Below, in pieces: positions 8,855 to 17,735 of a stretch of DNA of 64,000 bases. Position numbers and translations under genes: made by a program. Source of the stretch: Chloroflexota bacterium (GTDB taxonomy: Bacteria > Chloroflexota > UBA11872); the NCBI GenBank assembly GCA_022824865.1, contig JAJDZD010000072.1:134848-198847 (forward strand), written 5' to 3'. The notes beneath the pieces were generated by a model. The model had not been told where the DNA came from. It worked only from the letters and a program-made list of their open reading frames with translations, and made no database searches. How positions within the stretch are numbered: the first letter of the stretch is position 1; every line of letters starts with the position of its first letter.

Positions 8855-10531
8855 CTACGGGGTGACCGGATTCGGCTGGCTCGCCGCCCAGCTCTTGAGC
8901 TCCAGAAAACGGTCGTGGTGCTCTTCCATGTACCGGTCGAGAATCCCCAACATTTCCTCGATGCCCTGTTCCACGGACACCTCGCCCAACATGACCTTGC
9001 TATTGCTGGCGTACCCGGACTGCGCCACCATTTCCTGCCACGCCGGATGCATGCGCTGCTGGTAGGCGGGGTTGTCGCTTTCCAGGTAGTGCAGTTGCTG
9101 CACGTGATTCTCGGGCGGTCCCGCCGCGTATTCGGGTGACCGCACCACATCCTTGCGCCAGGTGACAGACCCTCGGTCAATCGCCACGCGCGATTGGGTC
9201 TTCGGTCCCGCCAGGTACAAGAGCCACTCGACCACGGCTTCGGTGTTGCCGCGCAGGTCGGCCATCTGGGTGATCAAGTGCGGCTCGTCGCTGAACTTCT
9301 GCGGCTGCGGGCCGCGCGGTCCTTCCGGCAGAGGGATCAAGGCCCACGGGAAGCGATCCTTGATGCGGTTGATGGGTCCGCCCACGCCGCCGCCCCAGTG
9401 GAAGAACCCTATCTTCCCGTTCGAGAACGGTTCGCCGGCATCGCCTCTGATCTCCCGGTACCGTGCGCGCGACGGCACCACGCCCTCTTCGAGCACAAAG
9501 TCCCGGAGCATCCGCAACCCAACGTCCGCGCCGGAATCAAACACGGTCCAGCGCGTGGCGTCCTTGTTGTAGTACATCAGGTTCTCTTCGTCGGACAGCG
9601 CCCAGCCCCACGAGATTGCATTGCTACTCACAAGCGTCCCGGAGTCCCATAAGCCAAAGGTTTCCGTCTCGGGGTCGGTGATGCGCCGTAAGGCGTCAGG
9701 CAGCTCGGTCTGGATGCCCCAGTTCCCAGGCGTTGGAAACTCGACGCCCGCGCTCTCCATTAACGCCAGATTGCCCGAGAGGACGTTCAAGTTGCCCTGA
9801 TAGGGCATGCCGTGGAACGGCCCTCGCAACCCATCACGGTGCGGGAAGGGGCGTTCGTTGACCAGGTTCACGCTGGATTCGTCGGGGCACCAATACCAGT
9901 CGGTGGGATCGAAGTCGTCGTGCTTCTGCAGTACGTCGTCAATAACCGTGAACGCGCCGTCGGTCAGGAACTGAGCCGCGAACCAGCCCGGCATGAGCAC
10001 GGCCTCGGGCTGCGTGCCCGCGGCGATCATGATGGCGATCATTTCCTGGTTCGCGTCCGGCGAGAGGACGAACTTCACGTCAATGTTGGGGAACTCCCTG
10101 GCGAAGTTGTCCAGCGCCCAGCCCATGGCGGCGCCCCGCGGACCGGAGGTGTGGTCGGAGTGAAAGACGAACTTCACTGGCGGCGCCGCCGGTGCGACCT
10201 CGACAATTTTCTCGACGATTTTTTCGACTTCCTTGGTGACGACCTTTTCAACAACCTTTTCGACCGGGACCTCGACAACCTGCTTGACCTCGACGACCTT
10301 CTCGACTGGAACTTCCTCACGGACGACGTTCACAACCTCCTGGGTCACGATTCTCTCGACCTGCTGCGTGACGATCTTTTCGACCGGGACTTCTTTGACC
10401 ACGACCCGTTCAACGGGAACTTCCTTGGTCACGATCTGCGTTTCAGCTTCGCCGCAGGCCGCAAGCGCGAGCGCGCTCATTGCTCCGGTGGCGCCGATCA
10501 GTACTCGGCGTCGTGTGATGTTGGTCTTCAT
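8855..10531 (-). CDS. Sugar ABC transporter substrate-binding lipoprotein with long VEKVV-type linker
   Basis: A 558-aa family 1 solute-binding protein. Residues 7-12 (RRRVLI) look like a Tat-type start and LAAC at 23-26 is a lipobox, so the protein should be exported and lipid-anchored. Residues of about 29-115 form a low-complexity linker built from repeats such as KEVPVEK, VVEVPVEKVV and KEVEKIVEKIVEV. This holds the binding domain away from the membrane and is common in Chloroflexota binding proteins (family knowledge). The binding domain follows, with PEAVLMPGWFAAQFL, FHGMPYQGNLNVLS and a conserved C-terminal lobe. GGGGGG lies about 5 bases before the ATG. No permease or ATPase gene directly follows; two MDR dehydrogenase genes lie upstream and three glycosidase-fold genes downstream. 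Confidence 0.88.
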   Translation of the reverse strand: MKTNITRRRVLIGATGAMSALALAACGEAETQIVTKEVPVERVVVKEVPVEKIVTQQVERIVTQEVVNVVREEVPVEKVVEVKQVVEVPVEKVVEKVVTKEVEKIVEKIVEVAPAAPPVKFVFHSDHTSGPRGAAMGWALDNFAREFPNIDVKFVLSPDANQEMIAIMIAAGTQPEAVLMPGWFAAQFLTDGAFTVIDDVLQKHDDFDPTDWYWCPDESSVNLVNERPFPHRDGLRGPFHGMPYQGNLNVLSGNLALMESAGVEFPTPGNWGIQTELPDALRRITDPETETFGLWDSGTLVSSNAISWGWALSDEENLMYYNKDATRWTVFDSGADVGLRMLRDFVLEEGVVPSRARYREIRGDAGEPFSNGKIGFFHWGGGVGGPINRIKDRFPWALIPLPEGPRGPQPQKFSDEPHLITQMADLRGNTEAVVEWLLYLAGPKTQSRVAIDRGSVTWRKDVVRSPEYAAGPPENHVQQLHYLESDNPAYQQRMHPAWQEMVAQSGYASNSKVMLGEVSVEQGIEEMLGILDRYMEEHHDRFLELKSWAASQPNPVTP

Positions 10532-10720
10532 ATCGCCCCCCGATCAGGCCGGAACCAACATGGTTCTATCCTGAATTGCCAAGTCAACAAAGATTAGGCC
10601 ACGAAACTTCTTGGGCGTCAAGCGTGCGACGGGTCGAGATCGGTGTTACTCGAAGCGGTCCGGCCTCGCAGGTCTGGACCGGTTGCCGCCTGCGGACAGG
10701 GAAGTGTCAGCCCGTTTCAG

Positions 10721-11752
10721 CTAAGGGAAGCGAACCCCGATTTTGATTGCGCGATCCGGGTCAGCCAGACCATCGGTAAGAGCCTGGGCCGCGTCGCGGA
10801 AACCCACGATGGGCGTGACGATGCCTTTGGAGGTGACCATTCCGCGCCGAAACAGGTCGATGGCTGTGACTCGCGCCCTCTCTTCGTCCCAAAGCGGGTA
10901 CGAGCGGTCCGGGTTCCGCCACACGGCCTGGCTGCCGATGATGGTTGGCCGGTTGACGTGGAACTCCTCATCCAGATGCAGCGTCGAGGCGTCTTTGGGG
11001 CCATAGGGCACATGCACGATGGTTCCGCACTGGCGAATGGCGCGGATAGCTTCGTGCAGAGCTGAAGCGTTGCCCGAGGTTTCGATGGCCACATCCACGC
11101 CGTCGTTGGCCGTCGCGCGCTTGATTCGGAGCCCTGCGTCCTCGGCACTGGGATCTATAGCCAGATCAGCGCCAAGCGCCGATGCCCGGACCCGCCGGAT
11201 TTCGATTGGGTCGACTGCGATGACCATTGTCGCTCCGCTGCAGGCGGCGATCTGGACGGTCATCAAGCCGATAGCGCCCATGCCAAACACGGCCACCGCG
11301 TCGCCTATTCGAACATTTCCGTCGCGCACGGCCACCAGGGCCACGTGGGCTGGATCGGAGCACACGGCGTCGGTCTCGGAGAGGCCGTCGAGTAGGCGCC
11401 AGGACTCTTCGGGAAGCTGATGCTCCTCGCGGATCGGCCCGTAACCGAAGACTCGGTCACCCGGCGCGAACCCCGTGGCCGCCGTCCCCACCTCGGTCAC
11501 CGCGCCCACCACCATGTTGCCTACCGGGCGCTCGGTCAGCGGGAGCGGTTCGACCCGCGGGAGGTACACACGCAACTCCTCGTTCCACTGTTTCCGGTGA
11601 TGTGGGTTCCCGGTCAGGGAGTGCAGCTCGGTCCCGTGCTTCGGCGCCGCGAACTCCACCCGCACCCGCACATCGCGAGGGCCAAGATCCGACGGGGCGT
11701 ATTCCCGGTATCGAAACGTCTGGCCGTCAGTCGAAACGACTTCGAGTGGCAT
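10721..11752 (-). CDS. MDR-family dehydrogenase lacking the usual zinc ligands
   Basis: A 343-aa medium-chain dehydrogenase/reductase. The nucleotide-binding Rossmann motif is VFGMGAIGLMTVQIAA, followed by VIAVDPIEIRR, whose Asp suggests NAD preference. In place of the catalytic Cys-Gly-x-Asp it reads APKHGTELHSLTGN, and there is no GHE and no four-cysteine lobe, so neither classical zinc site is evident. That resembles the BchC-like or polyol-dehydrogenase-like MDR subgroup. GAGGAG lies 6 bases before the ATG. It sits between a zinc-containing MDR gene and a binding-protein gene on the same strand and probably oxidises or reduces a sugar or its breakdown product (inference). A relative, also without zinc ligands, is encoded at 49560-50540. 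Confidence 0.8.
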   Translation of the reverse strand: MPLEVVSTDGQTFRYREYAPSDLGPRDVRVRVEFAAPKHGTELHSLTGNPHHRKQWNEELRVYLPRVEPLPLTERPVGNMVVGAVTEVGTAATGFAPGDRVFGYGPIREEHQLPEESWRLLDGLSETDAVCSDPAHVALVAVRDGNVRIGDAVAVFGMGAIGLMTVQIAACSGATMVIAVDPIEIRRVRASALGADLAIDPSAEDAGLRIKRATANDGVDVAIETSGNASALHEAIRAIRQCGTIVHVPYGPKDASTLHLDEEFHVNRPTIIGSQAVWRNPDRSYPLWDEERARVTAIDLFRRGMVTSKGIVTPIVGFRDAAQALTDGLADPDRAIKIGVRFP

Positions 11753-11795
11753 GTGGGCTCCTCAGGATTAGCTCGTTGTTGCGCGGGATCGGCTG

Positions 11796-12896
11796 TCAGC
11801 TTCCCTGATCGAAGGGGTCAATGACGGCTTTGATCACGCCATCGCTCGCTGCGGCGTCGCGGATCAGGCTTAGGGCAGCGCCGGTGGATTTGAGCGGGAA
11901 GCGGTGGGTAACCATGCGCTCAAGCGGGTAGCGGCCGGAGGCGGCCAGGGCGATGGCGGCGCGGACGGCGGCTCGCTCGTGGCTGTTGACGCCCTGAGCG
12001 CGGACTTCCTTGCGTACGAGTTCGTTCCAGGGGAGCTTGACGCTTGCGGCGGCTGTGGAGCCGGCCATGACAAAGGTCCCGAGCGGGCGCACGACCTCGG
12101 CTGCGACGGCGGGCGAATCAGCGCTGCCCGTCACGTCAATCACGACGTCGGCCAGGCGTCCGTCGGTCAGGTCGGCGATGGCCTCAACGGCGTGTTGGTC
12201 GAAGCTCAGCGTGTGGGTTGCGCCGCAGTCGCGGGCGAAGGCGAGCCGCGCGCGGTCACCGGGAAGACCGACCACGATGATCTGGTCGGCACCCGCCGCG
12301 TGGGCGGCGATTGCGGCAGCGAGGCCTTGTGGGCCGGGGCCGAACACGACCACCGTGTCGCCAATGCCGGCGCCGCCGATGGTGTGGACCCAGCGGACGC
12401 CGTTGGCCAGCACTGCGCCAATCACGACGCCGATCTCGGGAGAAATAGCGTCGCCGACGCGGTGGACACGCGCTCGTGGCGGCAGGTAGAGGTTCTGGCC
12501 ATAGGCGCCCCAGAGGTGCGGCGCGACGGTGGCGGAGATGCGCCCGCCGTATCCTTGGCCGGCTGCACACATCTGGTAGCTGCCGCAGAGACAAAGTTCG
12601 CAGACGCCGCAACCGAAGCTGGCTTCAACGATCACGCGGTCGCCGCCGGCCACGCCCCAGCGTCTTGCTGCGTTCTGTCCGACTTGCTCAATTCGCCCCA
12701 CGATTTCATGGCCCAGGATGGCGGGCAGGTTGCGGCTCACGGCGGAGTTTCCACGCCAATGGAGCACGTCGCTGCCGCAGACGCCGGCCAGTTCCAGTTG
12801 AAGCAGTCCGTCGTCGTCGCCGATGGCGGGCATTGGAAACTCGCGCAACTCGAACCGCTCCACATCCACCAGCACCGCGCTGGTCGTGGTTTTCAC
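11796..12896 (-). CDS. Zinc-dependent MDR alcohol/sugar dehydrogenase
   Basis: The 366-aa product has a complete set of zinc-MDR features: catalytic Cys40 in GVCGSDVLHW, His63-Glu64 in LGHEIVG, the structural zinc cysteines 96, 99, 102 and 110, and a Rossmann GPGPQGLAAAIAA segment followed by IIVVGLPGDRAR. Lack of an acidic residue at the end of the second strand could mean NADP use or relaxed cofactor choice. Such enzymes (threonine, sorbitol or L-fucose-like dehydrogenases) oxidise secondary alcohols of sugars and polyols. It starts with GTG at 12896, overlapping the stop of the upstream gene by GTGA, so the two are probably translationally coupled. Substrate is not determined; the neighbourhood suggests a deoxy- or rare sugar. 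Confidence 0.88.
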   Translation of the reverse strand: MKTTTSAVLVDVERFELREFPMPAIGDDDGLLQLELAGVCGSDVLHWRGNSAVSRNLPAILGHEIVGRIEQVGQNAARRWGVAGGDRVIVEASFGCGVCELCLCGSYQMCAAGQGYGGRISATVAPHLWGAYGQNLYLPPRARVHRVGDAISPEIGVVIGAVLANGVRWVHTIGGAGIGDTVVVFGPGPQGLAAAIAAHAAGADQIIVVGLPGDRARLAFARDCGATHTLSFDQHAVEAIADLTDGRLADVVIDVTGSADSPAVAAEVVRPLGTFVMAGSTAAASVKLPWNELVRKEVRAQGVNSHERAAVRAAIALAASGRYPLERMVTHRFPLKSTGAALSLIRDAAASDGVIKAVIDPFDQGS

Positions 12897-13915
12897 GGGC
12901 GGCTTGCCAGGCAGCCGATGATCGTGTCGACGTGCGCGACGAACTCAGCCGTAATCTCCAGCGTGCGCCCCTCCGTGGGGTCACTGTCGAAGACCCAGGA
13001 GCCGTCGTCGGACTGGGTGTCGGCGAACCAGTGGGCCAGTTTGACGGCCCAGGCGGCGTGTGGCTCCTCGCCGGTGACCTGGTAGAGCAGCGCGGCGCCC
13101 CAGCCACTCTTGCAGACCTGCGGAAACTCGAACTGGCGCGGGGTGCTCTGGATTGAGAATCGCTGGAAGTCGCGCGCCAGCGACAGGTAGGCGGGATTGG
13201 GATCGACCATGTACAGGCGGCAGAGGAAGGCGGCCGACAACCCACCCACCGTCCAGCGCTGCGCCCGCGGTTCCTGTGATTCGACGATGTGCCAGAAGAC
13301 GTCTTTCTCGTCGTACTCAGTGATGACGGCCTGATGGCGGCGCGAGAATGAGTAGTACAGGCGATCAGGCATTTCGTTCTGCGCGTTCCAGACTCGTTCC
13401 AGGAACCGGAAGACTTGTCGGGCCGCGTCCAGCCGGCCGAGCGCGATACAGGCAAGGCCGCAGCCGCAGGTGTAGGGCAAGTCCATGACGTCGCCCAGGG
13501 TTCCGTCAGGATCTCGATCGTTGGCAAATCCGCCGGACGATGGATCCTGCATGGTGAGGATGAACTCAAGACCACGCGCGCTCAGGTCAAATTGCCGGGC
13601 CATGTGGGCGCCGTAGACCAAAGTGGCGCTGCGGTAGGCGTAGGCGTCATAGAGGCGCCGGTGCCCGCGGTCGAAGTCCCCGTCCGGCGTGAGCATGTGC
13701 TCGCGAATCCAGCCGCAGACGGCGGCGGCGGTCTGCGTGTGGCCGGAAACTGCAAAGGTCCAAGGCAGCCGATAGAAGCGAAATCCCTCTTGGGAGGGTC
13801 TGATTGCTCCGTCAGACCCGACCCGCGCCAGGAGCCACTCCGCGCCGCGGCGCTTGGTCTCCGCCAGGCGTTGGATGGCCGAACGTCTTTGCGACGAAGA
13901 TCCAGGGCGGATCAT
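12893..13915 (-). CDS. Alpha/alpha-toroid (terpene cyclase/prenyltransferase-like fold) protein
   Basis: About 340 residues, rich in helices with repeats of a hydrophobic-Trp/Gln-Asp-Gly kind: GAEWLLARVGSDGAI, GLEFILTMQDPSSGGF and KLAHWFADTQSDDGSWVFD. These are typical of alpha/alpha toroids such as squalene-cyclase-like, six-hairpin glycosidase or polysaccharide-lyase-like proteins. No cyclase DxDD motif is seen and no signal peptide is present. The ATG at 13915, with GGAG ten bases upstream, is preferred over a TTG two codons earlier. Coupling to the zinc-MDR gene through a GTGA overlap and a position directly downstream of a sugar permease point to a carbohydrate-active role, for example on uronic or branched sugars (inference). 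The exact family remains open. Confidence 0.6.
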   Translation of the reverse strand: MIRPGSSSQRRSAIQRLAETKRRGAEWLLARVGSDGAIRPSQEGFRFYRLPWTFAVSGHTQTAAAVCGWIREHMLTPDGDFDRGHRRLYDAYAYRSATLVYGAHMARQFDLSARGLEFILTMQDPSSGGFANDRDPDGTLGDVMDLPYTCGCGLACIALGRLDAARQVFRFLERVWNAQNEMPDRLYYSFSRRHQAVITEYDEKDVFWHIVESQEPRAQRWTVGGLSAAFLCRLYMVDPNPAYLSLARDFQRFSIQSTPRQFEFPQVCKSGWGAALLYQVTGEEPHAAWAVKLAHWFADTQSDDGSWVFDSDPTEGRTLEITAEFVAHVDTIIGCLASRP

Positions 13916-13985
13916 TGCCAACCTGCTCCCAGCGCTCCTGGTACCCGAGGCCGCCAGTTGGCGGCGTCTGCCCGGTGAACCTGCG

Positions 13986-14936
13986 TTAGGCGCGCACGCC
14001 CTCGTAGTACACCCAGCGTCGCGCGCTCAAGAACTGCACGATCGTGAAGAACAGGATTATCAGAAAGAGGACCCAGGCGATGGCCGACGCATATCCCATG
14101 TTGAACGCCCGGAACCCCATCTGATACAGGAGTAGGAGAATGAACAGCGTGGCGTCGGCCGGGCCGCCGTCGGTAATGATGAGCGCCGCGGTAAAGACCT
14201 GGAACGACCCGATGACGCCGATCACCGAGGTCAGAAAGATCTGCGGCGTCATCATCGGGATCGTGACGTTGCGGACCTTGCCCCACCAGCCCGCGCCGTC
14301 GATTTCGGCGGCCTCGTAGAGGTGCTGGGGAATGCCCTGGAATCCGGCCAGGAAAATGATCATGGTGGTCCCAACGGTCCAGAAGCTCATGATGATGAGT
14401 CCCGGCATCGCCCAAGAGGTGGAGCCGAGCCAGTTCGGCCCACTCACGCCTAGGGGCTCCAGGAAAATGTTCAGGAAGTTGTTGAGCAGGCCGTTGGGCT
14501 GCAAGACCCAGTACCAGAGAACGGCCGTGGCCACGCCGGTGGTGATCGAGGGCAGGTAGAAGCACGTGCGGTAGATCGCGATGCCTCGAACCTTTTGATT
14601 CAGCAGCCCGGCGATTATGAACGAGATGAGCAGCACTCCAGGTACGTGGAACACTACGTAATAGGTGGTGTTGTAGACCGCCTGGACGAATCGAGGGTCA
14701 TCGGCGGACAGCAGTCGAATGTAGTGATCCAGCCCCAACCACTTGATGTCGCCGATGAAGCTCCACTCCGTCAGGCTTACAAAGAACGAAAAGAAGAACG
14801 GACCGGCGATGAAGACGACGAAGCCAAACAGCCAGGGCAGGATGAAGAGAAATCCCTGGGTCTCGCGCCAAGTCCAACCGGGGAGCCGCAGGCGGCCCCT
14901 GGACTGTGGGGCGTCTGGCTGATCGGCTAACGCCAT
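13986..14936 (-). CDS. Sugar ABC transporter permease, MalF/UgpA type (second copy)
   Basis: A 316-aa integral membrane protein with six predicted hydrophobic segments, beginning at about residue 30 (FLFILPWLFGFVVFIAG). The cytoplasmic EAA loop reads EAAEIDGAGWWGKVRNVTIP, the contact site for the ATPase subunit in carbohydrate importers of the CUT1 class. It ends with ARRWVYYEG, as does the other MalF-type permease at 16770-17708. AAAGGA lies 6 bases before the ATG. It is preceded by a gene of unknown function and followed by the toroid and dehydrogenase genes. No second MalG-type partner is present nearby, so it may share the MalG protein of 15833-16765 or have its partner elsewhere. Confidence 0.92.
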   Translation of the reverse strand: MALADQPDAPQSRGRLRLPGWTWRETQGFLFILPWLFGFVVFIAGPFFFSFFVSLTEWSFIGDIKWLGLDHYIRLLSADDPRFVQAVYNTTYYVVFHVPGVLLISFIIAGLLNQKVRGIAIYRTCFYLPSITTGVATAVLWYWVLQPNGLLNNFLNIFLEPLGVSGPNWLGSTSWAMPGLIIMSFWTVGTTMIIFLAGFQGIPQHLYEAAEIDGAGWWGKVRNVTIPMMTPQIFLTSVIGVIGSFQVFTAALIITDGGPADATLFILLLLYQMGFRAFNMGYASAIAWVLFLIILFFTIVQFLSARRWVYYEGVRA

Positions 14937-15140
14937 GACGGTCCTTTCTTCGCCGGTGGCGGCGTGGCATCGGTCATTTCGATGCCGAAGTTGGCGTGGG
15001 CGAGTTTATCGCGTGGGCAGGATTCGCGCTGCCCCGAAAAAACCCGGCAACACGACGCAACCTGGCACGCTGTTCCGCGCAGTCCTTGCTCTTTCGCGGC
15101 ACGCACGAAGCAGCACCGGGCGGAGACCGATGTAGAGCGG

Positions 15141-15746
15141 CTAGTAATCCTCGGCGACAGTGGTGCGGATGTAGCGGACGGAGTAATGGACGTCGTCCGG
15201 GTAGCCATCCTCGGACCAGGCGGGGATTGCGCCCATGCCGGCGACGCGAACCCGGTGTGACGGCGGGATGTCGAACGCCGCGCAGCTCATGCCGGCGACC
15301 GGCAGTGCATGATAGGAGCCGCCCTGCTGCAGCAGGTCGGCACGCAGGTGCATGCCCCACAGATTGTCGACACGGAATCGCGCGGACACGGCGCGTTCGT
15401 TCTCGCCCTCATGCCTGAAATTGTCGATCGTGTCGCACTCGACCAGGATGGATCCGGGCGGAGTGCAGGCGCTGCCGATAACGGCGACCTGAACCATCGG
15501 GTGGTCTTCCTCGATGACGATCCAGTCGGACGGGGTTTGGGTCGTGGCCGTTGAGCCATCCGTCGTCTTGATCGGAAACAGCTCGATGCCGTGGCGTTCA
15601 CCGCCCACCCAGACGCGGTCAACGAGCACGTTGGGGTAGTTGAAGGGGAACTCGTACTCGTAGGTCGTGAGACTGAGCGCCTTGCGCTCTCGCGGCGGGT
15701 CGTTCGGGTAGCCGGTGATGCGCTTGTCGGCGGCCTCGGTAGCCAT
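15141..15746 (-). CDS. Hypothetical 201-aa protein in a sugar-transport operon
   Basis: I do not recognise this family. The product is beta-rich with no signal peptide or membrane segment. Notable parts are PNVLVDRVWVGGERHGIELFP, SDWIVIEEDHPMVQVAVIG, ILVECDTIDNFRHEGEN and a C-terminal DVHYSVRYIRTTVAEDY. Acidic and His residues in the IEEDHP and HEGEN segments could bind metal or sugar. AGGAG lies 7 bases before the ATG, so it is a real translated gene. It lies between the MalG-type permease and the second MalF-type permease on the same strand, a place where operons of this kind often carry a sugar isomerase, epimerase or cupin-like enzyme. That is only a contextual guess. Confidence 0.6.
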   Translation of the reverse strand: MATEAADKRITGYPNDPPRERKALSLTTYEYEFPFNYPNVLVDRVWVGGERHGIELFPIKTTDGSTATTQTPSDWIVIEEDHPMVQVAVIGSACTPPGSILVECDTIDNFRHEGENERAVSARFRVDNLWGMHLRADLLQQGGSYHALPVAGMSCAAFDIPPSHRVRVAGMGAIPAWSEDGYPDDVHYSVRYIRTTVAEDY

Positions 15747-15832
15747 CAGTCGCTCCTGTTCTCAGGCAGGCCGTGGCCCAACGATGGACGCACGATCGGG
15801 CCTGCCGGTTGCAGCACGGAAGTCCATGAGCC

Positions 15833-16765
15833 TTATCGCCCGGCGATCCCGGTTAGCGCCACCCCCCGGATGAAGTAGCGCTGGGCCGAGAAGAAGATGA
15901 CCAGGACCGGAATCAGCATGACGACGGAAGCCGCCATCATGAGATTCCAGCGGGTAAGTCCGGCGCCGCCCCCCACTTCGGTGTAAAGGAAGAAGCGCAG
16001 GTACAGGGCAAGCGTGCGCCACTCCTCACTGTTCAGGAAGATCAGGGGGTTGAGAAAGTCGTTCCAGTGATGGATGAAGGAGAAGATGGCGGAGGCGGCC
16101 AGGGCGGGCTTGGATAGCGGGAGCATGATCCGCCAGTAAATACGGAAATAGGAGGCCCCATCCACAAGGGCCGCCTCGTCCAGTTCGCGCGGCAACTGGA
16201 GCATAAACTGCCGAATCAAAAAGACGAAGAACGCGCCGCCAAAGGCACCGCCTCCGAACCACCATGGAACGATCAGCGGCAACGGTGTATCGATCCATCC
16301 GAGGGTCCTAAAGAGGACAAATGTGGGGACTAATGTCACAATACCTGGCAGCATCAATGTGGAGAGCAAGATGATGAATAATACGCGCTTACCAAAGAAG
16401 TCAAGCCGGGCGAATCCAAAGGCTACCAGCGACGAACTCAATACTGTGCCAAGCGTGGCAAGAACTGCAATCATCAACGTGTTTCCAAAATAACGTGCCA
16501 GATTCGATGTCTCGAATGCCGTGAGGTAGTTGCCGAAGACGATTGGGTTTGGGAACCACTGGGGCGGAAACAGGAACTCGCGGCCGAACGCTTTCAAGGA
16601 GGTCGAGACCATCCAGACGAGCGGAAGCAGCGAGATCACCGCTACGAGTATGAGGGCTGCGTAGCCGAACGTCTGCCCAACCACGATTCGCACGTAGGCA
16701 GCGAGGGTGCGCTGCCTGGTGGTCCCTTCGCGGGCCTGGAAGGAAACTTGGCTAAGCCACGGCAC
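15833..16765 (-). CDS. Sugar ABC transporter permease, MalG/UgpE type
   Basis: A 310-aa inner-membrane permease with an N-terminal hydrophobic segment (YAALILVAVISLLPLVWMVS) followed by the MalG-like SLKAFGREFLFPPQWFPNP periplasmic stretch. The EAA loop reads EAALVDGASYFRIYWRIMLP and binds the ATPase. The C-terminal RYFIRGVALTG is the usual end of the subfamily. The start is GTG at 16765 with GAAGGGA about 9 bases upstream, and the gene follows the MalF gene after only 4 bases, so the two permeases are surely co-translated. Together with the binding protein 17805-19304 they make a CUT1 importer; the ATPase gene is not in the window and is often encoded elsewhere for this class. Confidence 0.92.
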   Translation of the reverse strand: MPWLSQVSFQAREGTTRQRTLAAYVRIVVGQTFGYAALILVAVISLLPLVWMVSTSLKAFGREFLFPPQWFPNPIVFGNYLTAFETSNLARYFGNTLMIAVLATLGTVLSSSLVAFGFARLDFFGKRVLFIILLSTLMLPGIVTLVPTFVLFRTLGWIDTPLPLIVPWWFGGGAFGGAFFVFLIRQFMLQLPRELDEAALVDGASYFRIYWRIMLPLSKPALAASAIFSFIHHWNDFLNPLIFLNSEEWRTLALYLRFFLYTEVGGGAGLTRWNLMMAASVVMLIPVLVIFFSAQRYFIRGVALTGIAGR

Positions 16766-16769
16766 GGGC

Positions 16770-17708
16770 CTAGGTCCCTTCGCCTTCGTAGTACACCCAG
16801 CGGCGGCTCACCGCGAACTGGATCAGGGTGAAGAGCAGGATCACGCCCAGGAGCACCCAGCCTAGGGTGGCGGCGTAGCCCATGCGGAAGTTCTCGAAGG
16901 CGTGCCGGTACATCCAGAGGACGTAGAAGAGGGTGGCGTGCTTGGGACCGCCGTTGGTCGCGATATAGGCGGATGCGAAGACCTGGAACGAGCCGATGAT
17001 CCCAAGGACGAGGTTGAAGAAGATCACAGGACTGATCATGGGAACCGTGACGTGCCAGAACCGACGGAACTTGCCGGCGCCATCGATAGAGGCGGCTTCG
17101 ACCAGCGTCTCCGGTACGGCCTGCAGGCCGGCCAGGAAGATGACCATCTGGCCGCCGACGTGCCAGAGGCTCATGATGATGAAGGCTGGCTTGGCCAGGT
17201 CGGGATCGGTCAGCCACCCCACTTTGGGGATGCCGAACCAGCCGAGAATGGCGTTAAAAATGCCGAACTCGGGGTTGTACATGTATACGAACAGCACGAC
17301 AAAGGCCACCGTGGGCGTGACCGTTGGCAGGTAAAGGGCGGTCCTGAAGACGTTTATTCCGCGCAGCTTTTGATTGAGCAGCAGCGCCATGATGAGCGCC
17401 AGCAGAAGCTGGATAGGTACGGCCAGAAGGGTGTAGAAGGCCGTGTTGCCGAGAGCAGTCAGAAACAGATGGTCCGACACCATGCGTTCGAAGTTGCTGA
17501 AGCCGACGAACTCGGGTGGTCCCAACAGGTCGTACTTCGTGAAACTCAGGAACAGCGAGTAGATCATCGGGAAGGCCGTAAAGAGGGCGAATCCCGCGAT
17601 CCAGGGGCTGATGAATAAGTAGCCGATCAGGTGGCGGCGCCAGCGGATGGACCGAAGGCCGGTCTTGGCGGGCGATGCGCGACGAAGCTGAGCCGTGCGG
17701 CTAGCCAC
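16770..17708 (-). CDS. Sugar ABC transporter permease, MalF/UgpA type (first copy)
   Basis: The 312-aa protein has six membrane segments, the first at FISPWIAGFALFTAFPMIYS, and an EAA loop EAASIDGAGKFRRFWHVTVP. It ends RRWVYYEGEGT like its paralogue at 13986-14936. The start codon is GTG at 17708, with no strong ribosome site, consistent with lower expression than the binding-protein gene upstream. A perfect 12-13 bp GC stem-loop lies between the two. With the MalG gene 4 bases downstream and the binding protein 97 bases upstream it forms a standard carbohydrate uptake (CUT1) unit. Confidence 0.92.
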   Translation of the reverse strand: MASRTAQLRRASPAKTGLRSIRWRRHLIGYLFISPWIAGFALFTAFPMIYSLFLSFTKYDLLGPPEFVGFSNFERMVSDHLFLTALGNTAFYTLLAVPIQLLLALIMALLLNQKLRGINVFRTALYLPTVTPTVAFVVLFVYMYNPEFGIFNAILGWFGIPKVGWLTDPDLAKPAFIIMSLWHVGGQMVIFLAGLQAVPETLVEAASIDGAGKFRRFWHVTVPMISPVIFFNLVLGIIGSFQVFASAYIATNGGPKHATLFYVLWMYRHAFENFRMGYAATLGWVLLGVILLFTLIQFAVSRRWVYYEGEGT

Positions 17709-17735
17709 GCGGCCGGACGCACATATGAGTGAGGC

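Noticed and set aside
10233-10574. Threonine/serine-rich + strand frame that looks like a low-complexity secreted protein
   Set aside because: It is the antisense of the VEKVV-type linker of the binding protein; its repeats come from that linker.
10532-10720. Promoter-like TTGACT upstream of the second binding-protein gene
   Set aside because: No -10 element is found at 16-18 bases; the nearest candidate stands too close, so I do not list it as a feature.
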